Assembly (NCBI RefSeq): GCF_021869535.1
Contig: NW_026262690.1
Location: forward strand, 10,093,501-10,157,500
From: Mytilus californianus
Taxonomy: Eukaryota; Mollusca; Bivalvia; Mytilida; Mytilidae
Direction of reading: 5' to 3'
Length of the DNA stretch: 64,000 bases
Of the stretch, positions 49,500-60,709 are shown piece by piece (position 1 is the first letter of the stretch; each line of letters begins with the position of its first letter). The translations under genes were made by a program, and so were the position numbers. The notes below the pieces were generated by a model that saw nothing but the letters and a program-made list of their open reading frames with translations, had not been told where the DNA came from and did not search any database.

Positions 49500-50867
49500 C
49501 ATCTCATAGTATGATACCAGTTTTGATTTATTCCTGATATTTGAGGGGAAAATTTTTCATATCGGCGTCAGTACAACCCGACAAAACCACGTAATAAACG
49601 TCAAACACAAACAGGATTAAGCATATTGAACGTATGATACAAAGTACACTTTGGTCTCATTGTTGTAATCGTTGGCGCCCAAACTCATCACATATGATTG
49701 TCCATAACGTATAAATCTATCTATTCAATTTTTTGCTACACACAGTGAACAATATTGTCTACCTCGTGATCAATGCAAGTCTGATAATGCAAGGTGCATT
49801 CCATCTAAGTATTATTTATAAGCCCAGGTCTCCTTTGTAAATGGGATACAAGTAAGAGTGTGCAGAAGCACATCATTTATTTCATCTTTTTACAATGAAA
49901 AATGGTTTCGTCATGTAGAAAATAATTTGGAAAGCATCAACTCGACTCAATGATAAAATCGAAACCAATAGATGTTTAAATATTTGAGAAGCTATATAAC
50001 CAAACGGTACTTTAAAAGCGTAGCCCAAAATTACCTGACGTCAATGATGTCTTTATTTCAGTAATTATATTTATGTACGGTAGGCATGTGAATTTTCGAG
50101 TATAGAAAGCGGGATTATTGCGATAACAATAGAGTATAAAGTCCCGTTAGTATTTATAGTGGTGCGTGCACTAGAAAAGATATCGACTAGGGCGGAGACC
50201 ATCTAACGAGAAAAATGCTAATTTTTATTAAAAATGATTTTTTGGCAAACTTGGCGATACTATAGAAAGCGGAATAACTCTTTGACTTTATATTGGAGAA
50301 ATGCTAATACTTAGTTCCTTCCCCTGATCATGTAATCTGATCTCAGAAGGCGCTTCAGTGCAGATAGAAAGTGGCAGGAAAATTTGGAACTGAAATTGTA
50401 TTTATTATTACAATCTGTGTAATTTGTGTTTAAATAGTACGTTTACATTGTGGTTTTGAGAAGAAAATGACCGTATTCTGTGGACAATTTATATAACATC
50501 AATATGGTATTTGACATCGGATATTTATATAGCCGTTATTTGCCGTAATTTGCAATTGTGTCTAGTGAGTGAGTTTGAGTCAGCTGAAGCGCCGGATATT
50601 TTAAATTCTATAGTTTATTTAGACAGAATTCATTTTACGATGATAATTGTCGTAGTTGGTAGTTTACACGTTCACAGATTGGGAACGTTTATTCATAATC
50701 GAAAGACCTAACATTATTTCACTTAGGATCGCAATAACTATGTTGATGGTGTTCAGTTCCACTATGGTGTTGGTATACCAAAATATTTTCGAAACACTAG
50801 AAGGGCAATAAAAGAAGACAGCTTATCGCAGTTAAGTATTGGACATGTTTCATTTATATATTTGCTG
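49500..50867. other. Intergenic stretch upstream of the THAP transposon, no supported gene
   Basis: The phrase TATAGAAAGCGG(G)AT(A/T) occurs near 50102 and 50261. A 66-codon frame at 50511-50711 has no recognisable domain. Confidence 0.45.
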
Positions 50868-51295
50868 AAAGCTATTAAGTTATAGGAAAATTACTCGGGA
50901 ATTTACCAATTTGATATAGTGACAAATGGCAGTCAATTACTTTTGTATTATTCATTTTATTTCAAAAATTGGGGGTTTAACCTGGGTATCATATGCCACA
51001 CATAGTTTACGCAACTATAGTATATTATGGACAGGTTTTTATTTATTTATTTATTTGTTAAAGCTATTAAGTTCAAGGGAAATTACCCATAAACATGCTT
51101 TTACAGAACAATTCGAGTCAATGTTCAATTTCTTTCAAAACTGGGGGTATAACTTGGGTATTATATGCCACAAATAGTTTTATGTAACTATGGTATATTA
51201 TATCAGGATGATTTGTTTCAATATTAATTATATTACAATCGAGGGTCTTTTAACCGGAGTGTCATATCCCAACAGTTTTTATTATAACAGAACAC
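50868..51295. repeat. Imperfect tandem repeat of about 176-190 bp upstream of the THAP transposase
   Basis: The phrase AAAGCTATTAAGTT starts near 50869 and 51059. GGGGGT(T/A)TAAC(C/T)TGGGTAT followed by (C/T)ATATGCCACA occurs near 50970 and 51144, with a weaker third match at 51242-51275 (GAGGGTCTTTTAACCGGAG). It ends about 180 bp before the transposase start codon. Subterminal repeats are common near transposon ends, so it may belong to the element. Confidence 0.6.
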
Positions 51296-51474
51296 GTTAT
51301 ATTCCTTGGATACTTTCTCGCGTGTTTGTATCAAATCGAGATCACACATAGGAGCAGAAGATAAATAAACAAACTCATAAACTATAGACGGTTCTTAAAA
51401 ATTATTCATGTATGCATTGACCCAGGGTTCAATTTTCGAAAATGAGGCTAAGCTAGGCACCGGTATCATCAATA

Positions 51475-53680
51475 ATGGCTTCTCCAACATCATCAACAAG
51501 TAAACAAAGAGATGAATACTGTTGTGTGCCATTTTGTAATGGCAATGCAAGAATTAATAAAGAGCTGAGTTTTCATCATATACCATCAGAAAAGAAAATG
51601 CTAACAAGAAAACAGTGGATTGTTGCAATACGTAGAGATGAAGGTGATTTTTTCAAGGTAAATACTAGAAACACGTGCATTTGTTTACACTTTTCATAGA
51701 AGCCGATAATGTTCTTTAATATGTAATGCATATATATGCCTATCCCAATTTTCAATAATTAGTTTAAGACAGACTAAAATGTTATGTTCAGCAATATTTT
51801 TCTTTAACAATTCTTTTATTTAAGCCGTAAAACATCTGTATAAGTGTTCCATGTCAAACTGTTACCACATGTTGATAGCGATTTTTGCTTCATCATATCT
51901 ATAGATATGTGTAATTAATTTATCCCATGTTGTTTTTATTACTGTGTGTATGAGACTGTAATAAAAATAATATGCATTTTGAACTTCAAACACGTCATCA
52001 TGGTCATAGGGTATGAAAATAATGTAATGTACGTACTCGTAAACAACATCAACAATTTCATTCTCAACATTCTTTTAAAATTGTATATATATTACTTTTA
52101 AACACATTAGTAAATTGCAAATACTTTTACTGAAAAATAAAGAAAAAATAAACTTCTTGATTTTTTATTAATTTAATATTTTACTGGTCTGCATTTTAAA
52201 CATGATAAGTTAAGAACAATGTTATACAAGAAAGAAACCTATTCATTTGTTTTTGTTTTCAGATTGGAGGGAATACAGTGGTTTGTTCCAAACATTTCAA
52301 AAAGGAAGATTACCGCTGGACTCCTAACAGAAAATGCCTAAAACCAGAAGCTGTTCCATCTGTCTTTGATTGGAAATTAAATGAAAGCAGCAGAAAGGCC
52401 CCTACACAAAGACAGTCCCTTTTCAAAAAGATGAAAGTTGACGATCGCGAGGATGGAGAGGAAATGGTTGTAGAGGAGAGTGTTTGTGAAGTTCACAATT
52501 CACAAAGTGAAGAGCATGAACATGAAATGTAAGTTATCAGAATGTTTTAATTCAAAATAAAAAAAATATTAAATGTACAAACCCAAGTTTAACTTGAACT
52601 TACATGTATTATATGTATATAATTATTTTTAAAATAATTAAAAAGAAAATATAAAAAAATATTTTACAAAATCAAAAGGAAACATAAAGTGTGCTTTAAA
52701 ACTCCTTCTCCACTCCCCCTTTAATGTTAAGGAGTTTATGCCATTACTTAATATATTTATTTTATATTGACAGGAGTTGTGATTCTAATATTCATGCTGG
52801 CTGTCTTGAGAAAATTGAGAAACTGGAACATGTGATACAGCAAAAGGACTCTGAACTTAAAGACAAGACCTATGAGCTGGCAAATTTAAACCAGAAATTA
52901 CAAATGGAACGGTTTGGAGTAACAAGATTTTCTTTTGACCATGAAATGATAGAGTTTTATACTGGATTTCCAACTTATGATTTATTTTTAATTTTCTATT
53001 CTGTAATCAAGCCTACTGCAACAAGAATGAAAACTGTGTATTATAAGTCTTCTGAGGAACCCAGCAATAGAGGACGTCCAAAGTCGATGGATCCTATTGA
53101 TGAACTATTTATGTTTTTATGTAGGTTAAAGTGTGGTTTTCTGACTGAGGATTTGTCAGTAAGATTTAACATTCATGCATCAACAGTAAGCAGAAAAATA
53201 ATTACTTGGACAAATTATTTGTATTTCATTTTGGGTAGCATTAATATCTGGCCTAGTAGGGGTAAAATAATGGAGCATATGCCACAAGACTTCAAACTTC
53301 TGTACCCTAATACTCGTGTAATAATAGACTGTACAGAAATTTTTACAGAAAGACCGTCTTCTTTAGCTTTGGCGTCAAAGACATTTTCAACGTACAAGAG
53401 TCACAACACCTGGAAAGGGCTGGTCGGAATAGCGCCACATGGTGCTATCACTTTCATTTCAGTTCTTTATTCTGGATGTATGTCTGACATAGAAATTACC
53501 AAGCATAGTGGACTTATTGAGTTATTAGAACCAGGAGATCAAATAATGGCGGATAAAGGATTTATTTTAAATAAATTACTGAAAGATACAGGTGTATCAA
53601 TAGCAACACCACACTTCCTCTGCAGTGATGGACAGTTTACACCATCACAAATTGAGGACAATCAAAACATTGCATCATAA
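51475..53680 (+). CDS. THAP domain / DDE superfamily transposase, three exons, C-terminus disrupted
   Basis: The inferred exons are 51475-51657, 52263-52528 and 52774-53680, with clean GT..AG borders (donors AAG/GTAAAT and AAAT/GTAAGT, acceptors TTTTCAG and TTGACAG) and consistent phase, giving 451 residues. Residues 16-96 form a THAP zinc finger: C16-x4-C21, W48, C69-x2-H72 and AVPSVF at 91-96. Residues 162-195 look like a coiled coil. Residues 256-304 match the HTH found in front of DDE_Tnp_4 domains (DELFMFLCRLKCGFL...TVSRKIITW). The DDE domain follows, with the first aspartate in IIDCTE (about 335), SDIEI (about 388) and the second aspartate in MADKGF (about 410). The frame stops at 53680 right where the family normally continues with the third catalytic acidic residue. 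In life the family binds transposon ends through the zinc finger and cuts DNA. The ATG at 51475 is the first in frame and sits just before the THAP domain. Confidence 0.88.
51658..52262 (+). other. Intron 1 of the THAP transposase gene
   Basis: It opens GTAAAT at 51658 and closes TTTTCAG at 52262. It falls inside the THAP domain, between its two zinc-ligand pairs, and is phase 0. It is AT-rich, with stops in all plus frames. Confidence 0.85.
52529..52773 (+). other. Intron 2 of the THAP transposase gene
   Basis: It opens GTAAGT at 52529 and closes TTGACAG at 52773. The split codon (AT+G) restores the frame into SCDSNIHAGC. It separates the acidic linker after the THAP domain from the coiled coil. 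Confidence 0.82.
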
Positions 53681-53811
53681 AGCGGGCTAAAGAATATAGA
53701 CTTTTACAGTATACAGTCCCACTTTCATTAGCTGGATCTGTGAATCAGTTATGGACTGTTGCTAATCTATTGACTCTGTTCAGAAGACCATTAATTAAAC
53801 AAAAAAACTAA
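53681..53811 (+). pseudogene. Out-of-frame C-terminal remainder of the THAP-DDE transposase
   Basis: From about 53683 a different plus-strand frame reads RAKEYRLLQ, then PLSLAGSVNQLWTVANLLT and FRRPLIKQKN, and stops at 53809-53811. This is the usual end of DDE_Tnp_4 transposases (hydrophobic C-terminal helices). The conserved segment that normally joins it to the upstream NQNIAS, including a valine-glutamate-arginine motif holding the third catalytic residue, is absent, and the frame shifts. A small deletion at about 53675-53685 explains this. Confidence 0.75.
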
Positions 53812-53862
53812 ATCATCACTTATTAAAAGTTGGCATTTCATTTATACATACAGTGACATAAT

Positions 53863-54780
53863 TTAGTTCAAGAAATAAGTGTGGAAAAACAAATCAAGTT
53901 TGTCTTTTGTAGCTTCCCAAAATTCACTATCAAAATAAACTGTCTCCAAATGTGAATCATTTTCAAGCCAAACAAAAAAGTCACACCAGTCTAATCCTGT
54001 AACTGCCATTTGCATCTGTATTTGATAATGATAGTTATCATTTTTTTTCAATTTTAGCTCCCCGTCTATTATATGAAGACATTTGACGCTTAATAACTGG
54101 TCAGTGTTAGGACATTTTATTTCCAACAAACCATGTGGTTGATTTCTATCAGGTGCATATACTTTTCTGTCTGGGGTAGCTGCAAGCCAGTGACACCAGG
54201 GATTTACAATCACACCACATGGATATAAGTTGACATTGTCATTCATCACCTTGCTATAGGCTTGTGTTGCAGTAACCTCACATTCTATTCCACGTTTCAT
54301 AGCTGCTGTCTGAACATGTCTGGTTGATTGCAAGCGTTCAGCAAGTTTAGCCCAATCAGCTCTTCGCTTGGCTATTTCTCCTGCATGTGATGCTGTGATA
54401 CGGTCACGTCTTATTTTGTGCCATTTAGGATCATTTGACTGAAGACGTGTTCCTTCCTCAATTTCTTTACTTTCCAGTGGTGTAACCTTCAAGGAATCAT
54501 ACTTTTTTAACTGATCCTTCATGAGGACAGTTTCAAAATTGTTAATCATGACATTTTTCAATGGTAATTCTGGAAATGAATTATTATCCATTAAGTTGAG
54601 GAGGTAGTCACTTGCCATTTTTTGTTGATAACTGAGAATGCTTCCTTTAGGGAATTTTCCAAATTCAGTTTGAACTAATTCTGTCCTGTGTTCTGTCACC
54701 ACAGTGTCAAACAAAATGTCCATATCTTTAACTTGGACCAATAAGTCATTTAAATTGATAGCTTCGATGTTATCATCAAC
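53863..54780 (-). CDS. YqaJ-family (lambda exonuclease-like) nuclease, 5'-truncated
   Basis: The frame is open from the stop at 53863 to 54780 and encodes the C-terminal part of a YqaJ-like recombinase/nuclease. Numbering from a TTG codon at 54741, visible motifs are WHKIRRDRITASHAGEIAKR (107-126), GIECEVTATQAY with acidic residues (151-162), the metal-binding aspartate in ATPDRKV (D191), the catalytic E-x-K in LLEIKCP (E207, K209) and YHYQIQMQM (Q240). The core therefore looks intact. There is no convincing start: the first in-frame ATG is at 54721-54723, and the frame upstream runs into the 63-bp satellite, so the N-terminal part is missing. YqaJ proteins resect DNA ends in phages; in animal transposons the role is not established. 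It converges on the transposase with 51 bp between stops. Confidence 0.85.
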   Translation of the reverse strand, partial: VDDNIEAINLNDLLVQVKDMDILFDTVVTEHRTELVQTEFGKFPKGSILSYQQKMASDYLLNLMDNNSFPELPLKNVMINNFETVLMKDQLKKYDSLKVTPLESKEIEEGTRLQSNDPKWHKIRRDRITASHAGEIAKRRADWAKLAERLQSTRHVQTAAMKRGIECEVTATQAYSKVMNDNVNLYPCGVIVNPWCHWLAATPDRKVYAPDRNQPHGLLEIKCPNTDQLLSVKCLHIIDGELKLKKNDNYHYQIQMQMAVTGLDWCDFFVWLENDSHLETVYFDSEFWEATKDKLDLFFHTYFLN

Positions 54781-56859
54781 CTATGAGTCGGTAAGTCGCC
54801 ACGGACTTCTATTGATCTGTGAGCCCCCGATGTTATCATCAGCCCATGAGTCGGTAAGTCCCCACAGACTGCTACTGATATGTGAGTCCCAGGTGTTATC
54901 ATCAGCCCATGAGTCGGTAAGTCGCCACCGACTGCTATTGATCTTTGAATCCCCAGTGTTATCATCCGCCTACGAAGAGTTGGTAAATCGCCACGGACTG
55001 CTACTGATCCGTAAGACCGGATTTATCATTAGCACACGAGTCTGTAAGTCGCCACGGACTGTTATTGATTTGTGAGTCCCAAGTGATATCATGAGCCTAT
55101 GAGTCGGAAAGTCGACACGGACTGCTATTGATCTGTGAGTCCCCAGTGTTATCAGGCCATGAGTTGGTAATTCGCCACGGACTGCTATTGTTCTGTGAGT
55201 CCCCGGTGTTATAATAAGCCCATAAGTCAGTAAGATGCCACGGACTGCTACTGATCTGTGAGTCCCTGGTGTTAACATCAGCCCACGAGGAGTCGGTAAG
55301 TCACCACAAAGTGCTATTGATCTGAACTCCCCCGGTATTATCATCAGGCCATGAGTCGGTAATTCGGCACGGACTGCTACTGATCTGTGAGTCCCTGGTG
55401 TTATCATCAGCCCACGAGGAGTCGGTAAGTCACCCGAAATGCTATTGATCTGTACTCCCCCGGTGTTATCATCAGGCGATGAGTTGGTAAGTCGCCACGG
55501 ACTGCTACTGATATGTGAGTCCCCGGTGTTCTATTCATCCAACGATTCGGTTAGTCGCCACGGACTACTATTAATATGTGAGTCCCCGGTGTTATCAACA
55601 GCCGACGAGGAGTCGGTAAGTCTCCACAGGTGGCTATTGATCTGCGAGTCGCCGGTGTTATCATCAGACCATGAGTCAGTCAGTTGCAACAGACTGCTAC
55701 TGATATGTGAGTCTCCGGTGTTATCATCAGCCCATGAGTTGGTAAGTTGCCACCGACTGCTATTGATCTTTGAATCCCTGGTGTTATCGTCAGCCTACGA
55801 AGAGTCGGTAAGTCGACACGGACTGGTACTGATATGTGAGACCGGATTCATCATGAGCCCATGAGTCGGTAAGTCGACACGGACTGCTATTGATCTGTGA
55901 GTCCCTAATGTTATCATCAGGCCATGAGTCGGTAATTTGCCATGGACTGTAATTGATCTGTGAGTCCCCAGTGTTATAATCAGCCCATTAATCGGTAAGT
56001 CGCTACGGACTGTTACTGATCTGTGAGTCCACGGTGTTATCATCAGCCCATGAGCCGGTAAAACACCACGGACTGATATTGATCTGTTAGTCCCCGGTGA
56101 TATCATTAGCCCATGAGTCGGTATGTCGCCACCGACTGCTATTTATCTTTAATTCCCGGTGTTATCATCTGCCTATGGAGAGTCGGCAAGTCGCCACGGA
56201 CTGCTACTGATATGTGAAACCGGATTTATCATCAGCCCATGAGTCTGTAAATGGCCACGGACTGTTATTGATCCGTGAGTCCCCGGTGATATCATCAGCC
56301 CATGAGTTGGAAAGTCGCCAAGGACTGCTATTGATCTGTGAGTCCCCAGTGTTATCATCAGGTCATGAGTCGGTAATTCGCTACGGACTGCTATTGATCT
56401 GTGAGTCCCCGGTGTTATAATCAGCCCACGAGTCGGTTAGTTACCACGGACTGCTACTGATCTGTGAGTCCCTGGTGTTATAATAAGCCCACGAGGAGTC
56501 GGTAAGTCACCACAGACTGCTATTGATCTGTACTTTCCCGGTGTTATCATCAGGCCATGAATCTGGAAGTCGCCACGGACTCCTACTGATCTGTGAATCC
56601 CTGGTGTTATCATCAGCCCACGAGGAGTCGGTAAGTCACAACGGACTGCTATTGATATGTGAGTCCCCAGTGTTATCATCAGGCCATGAATCGGTAAGTC
56701 GCCACGGACTGCTATTGGTCTGTGAGTCCCCAGTGTTATTATCATCAGACCATGAGTTGGTAAGTCGCCACGGACTGCTATTGCTATGTGACGCCCCGCT
56801 GTTATCATCAGCCAACGAGTCGGTTTGTCGCCATCGTTTGCTGTTGATCTGAGTCCCTG

Positions 56860-59800
56860 GTGTTATCATCAGCCCATGTGTAGGTAAGTCGCCAAATACT
56901 GGAATTAATTTGTACGCCGCCAGTATTATCATCAACCCATGAGTCGGTAAGTCGCCACGGACTTTTACTGATATGTGAGTCGCCGGTGTTATACTTAGCC
57001 AACGAGTCGGTAAGTCGCTACGGACTGCCATTGAAATGTGAATCCCCGGTGTTATCATCAGCCCACGAGGAGTCGGTAAGTAGCCCCAGACTGCTATTGA
57101 TGTGTCAGTCCCCGATGTTATAATCAGCCCATGAGTAGGTAAGTTGCCACGAACTGCTACTGATATGTGCGTCCCGGGTGTTATCATCAGCACATGAGTC
57201 GGTAAGTCGCCACCGACTGCTATTTATCTTTGAATCCACGGTGTTATCATCTGTCTACGAAGAGTCGGTAAGTCGACACGGACTGCTTCTGATCTGTGAG
57301 ACCGGATTTATCATCAGCCCATGAGTTGGTAAGTGGCCACAGACAGTTGTTTATCTGTGAGTCCCCGGTGATATCATCAGCCCATGAGTTGGAAAGTCGC
57401 CACGGACTTCTATTGATCTGTGAGTCCCCAGTGTTATCATCAGGCCATTAGTCGTTAAGTCGCCACATAATGCTATTGATCTGTGAGTCCCCAGTGTTAT
57501 CATCAGGCCATCAGTCGGTTAGTTGCCACAGAATACTATTGATATGTGAGCCCCCGGTGTTATCATCAGTCGACGAGTCGGTAAATCGCCACGGAATGCT
57601 ACTGATCTGTGAGTCCCTGGTGTTATAATCAGCCCACGAGTCAGTAAGTCGCCACGGACTGCTACTAATATGTAAGTCCCGGGTGTTATTATCAGTCAAC
57701 GAGTCGGTTAGTCGCCACGGACTGCTGTTGATCTGTGAGTCCCTGGTGTTATCATCAGCCCATGAGTCGGTAAGTCGCCACAGACTGCTATTGATAAGTG
57801 AGCCCCCGGTGTTATCATCAGCCCATTAGTCGATAAGTCGCCATGGACTGCTATTGATCTGAGAGTCCAGATGTTATCATCAGCCCATGAGTCGGAAAAT
57901 TGCCACGGACTGCTACTGATATGTGAGTCCCCGGTGTAATCATCAGGCCATGTGTCGGCAAGTCGCCACGGACTTCTACTGATATGTGAGTCTAGTGTTA
58001 TCGTCAGCCCACGAGGAGTCGGTAAGTCATCACAAACTGCTATTGATCTGTACTCCCCCGGTGTTATCATGAGGCCATGAGTCGGTAAGTCACGGAATGC
58101 TACTGATCTGTGAGTCCCTGGTGTTATCATCAGCCCACGAGGAGTCAATAAGTCACCACGGACAGCTATTGATCTGTTAGTCCCCAGTGTTATCATCAGG
58201 AAATCAGTCGGTAAGTCACCACGGACTGCTATTGATCTGTGAGTCCCCAGTGTTATCATCAGGTCATGAATCAGTAAGTCGCCACGGACTGCTACTCATA
58301 TGTGAATCCCCGGTGTTATTATCAGCCAACGAATCGGTTAGTCGCCACGGACTGCTGTTGATCTGTGAGTCCCTGGTGTTATAATCAGCCCATGAGTCGG
58401 TAAGTCGCCACAGACTGCTATTAATATGTGAGCCCCCGGTGTTATCATCAGCCCATTATTCAGTAAGTCGCCACGGACTGCTATTGATCTGTGAGTCCAG
58501 ATGTTATCATCAGCCAATGAGTCGGTAAGTTGCCACGGACTGCTACTGATATGTGAGTCCCCGGTGTTATCATCAGCCCACGAGGAGTCGGTAATTAGCC
58601 ACGGACTGCTATTGATTTGTTAGTCGCCGGTGTTATCATCAGCCCATGAGTCGGTAAGTTGACTCGGACTGCTACTAATCTGTGAGTCCCTGGTGTTATC
58701 ATCAGCCCATGTGTAGGTAAGTCGCAAATTCTGGAATTAATTTGTACGCCGCCAGTATTATCATCAACCCATGAGTCGGTAAGTCGCCACGGACTTTTAC
58801 TGATATGTGAGTCGCCGGTGTTATACTTAGCCAACGAGTCGGTAAGTCGCTACGGATTGCCATTGAAATGTGAATCCCCGGTGTTATCATCAGCCCACGA
58901 GGAGTCGGTAGGTAGCCCCAGACTGCTATTGATGTGTCAGTCCCCGATGTTATAATCAGCCCATGAGTAGGTAAGTTGCCACGAACTGCTACTGATATGT
59001 GCGTCCCGGGTGTTATCATCAGCACATGAGTCGGTAAGTCGCCACCGACTGCTATTTATCTTTGAATCCACGGTGTTATCATCTGTCTACGAAGAGTCGG
59101 TAAGTCGACACGGACTGCTTCTGATCTGTGAGACCGGATTTATCATCAGCCCATGAGTTGGTAAGTGGCCACAGACAGTTGTTTATCTGTGAGTCCCCGG
59201 TGATATCATCAGCCCATGAGTTGGAAAGTCGCCACGGACTTCTATTGATCTGTGAGTCCCCAGTGTTATCATCAGGCCATTAGTCGTTAAGTCGCCACAT
59301 AATGCTATTGATCTGTGAGTCCCCAGTGTTATCATCAGGCCATCAGTCGGTTAGTTGCCACAGAATACTATTGATATGTGAGCCCCCGGTGTTATCATCA
59401 GTCGACGAGTCGGTAAATCGCCACGGAATGCTACTGATCTGTGAGTCCCTGGTGTTATAATCAGCCCACGAGTCAGTAAGTCGCCACGGACTGCTACTAA
59501 TATGTAAGTCCCGGGTGTTATTATCAGTCAACGAGTCGGTTAGTCGCCACGGACTGCTGTTGATCTGTGAGTCCCTGGTGTTATCATCAGCCCATGAGTC
59601 GGTAAGTCGCCACAGACTGCTATTGATAAGTGAGCCCCCGGTGTTATCATCAGCCCATTAGTCGATAAGTCGCCATGGACTGCTATTGATCTGAGAGTCC
59701 AGATGTTATCATCAGCCCATGAGTCGGAAAATTGCCACGGACTGCTACTGATATGTGAGTCCCCGATGTAATCATCAGGCCATGTGTCGGCAAGTCGCCA

Positions 59801-60470
59801 CGGACTTCTACTGATATGTGAGTCTAGTGTTATCGTCAGCCCACGAGGAGTCGGTAAGTCATCACAAACTGCTATTGATCTGTGAGTCCCTGGTGTTATC
59901 ATCAGCCCACGAGGAGTCAATAAGTCACCACGGACAGCTATTGATCTGTCAGTCCCCAGTGTTATCATCAGGAAATCAGTCGGTAAGTCACCACGGACTG
60001 CTATTGATCTGTGAGTCCCCAGTGTTATCATCAGGTCATGAATCAGTAAGTCGCCACGGACTGCTACTCATATGTGAATCCCCGGTGTTATTATCAGCCA
60101 ACGAATCGGTTAGTCGCCACGGACTGCTGTTGATCTGTGAGTCCCTGGTGTTATAATCAGCCCATGAGTCGGTAAGTCGCCACAGACTGCTATTAATATG
60201 TGAGCCCCCGGTGTTATCATCAGCCCATTATTCAGTAAGTCGCCACGGACTGCTATTGATCTGTGAGTCCAGATGTTATCATCAGCCAATGAGTCGGTAA
60301 GTTGCCACGGACTGCTACTGATATGTGAGTCCCCGGTGTTATCATCAGCCCACGAGGAGTCGGTAATTAGCCACGGACTGCTATTGATTTGTTAGTCGCC
60401 GGTGTTATCATCAGCCCATGAGTCGGTAAGTTGCCTCGGACTGCTACTGATCTGTGAGTCCCTGGTGTTA
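56860..60470. repeat. Higher-order duplication of about 1,832 bp inside the 63-bp satellite
   Basis: The block starting about 56860 is repeated from about 58692: marker phrases such as GGAATTAATTTGTACGCCGC occur at 56901 and 58733, exactly 1,832 bp apart, and the segments near 57511 and 59343 are also 1,832 bp apart. In the second copy about 60 bp (one unit) is missing near 59880, so downstream markers are offset by 1,772 bp (58262 and 60034). About 29 units therefore form one higher-order repeat. Confidence 0.88.
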
Positions 60471-60709
60471 TCATCAGCCCATGGGTCGGTAAGTCGCCAC
60501 GGACTGATATTGATCTGTGAGCCCCTGGTGGTATCATCAGCCCATGAGTCGGTAAGTCGTACCGACTGCTATTGATCTTTGAATCCCCGGTGTTATCATC
60601 CGCCTACGAAGAGTGGGTAGGTCGCCAAGGACTAATATTTGTCTGTGAGACTGGTGTTATTATAAGCCCATGGGTCGGTAAGTCGCCATGGACTGCTACT
60701 GATATGTGA

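Larger units (their letters stand above)
50868..54780. mobile_element. Remnant of a THAP-DDE / YqaJ DNA transposon (ISL2EU-like)
   Basis: Two convergent genes 51 bp apart, a THAP-HTH-DDE transposase (plus) and a YqaJ-family nuclease (minus), form the gene pair I associate with the ISL2EU group, a relative of PIF/Harbinger. The group name is from memory and needs a database check. I could not identify terminal inverted repeats: the left end is undefined (the tandem repeat at 50868-51295 is a guess at subterminal DNA), and the right end has been replaced by the 63-bp satellite at about 54766. Confidence 0.6.

Noticed and set aside
53215-53397. 60-codon minus-strand frame inside the transposase
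   Set aside because: It is antisense to the well-supported DDE domain and has no features of its own.
54704-55075. 123-codon plus-strand frame starting inside the YqaJ gene
   Set aside because: It begins antisense to the nuclease and continues into the 63-bp satellite, so it is a composite artefact.
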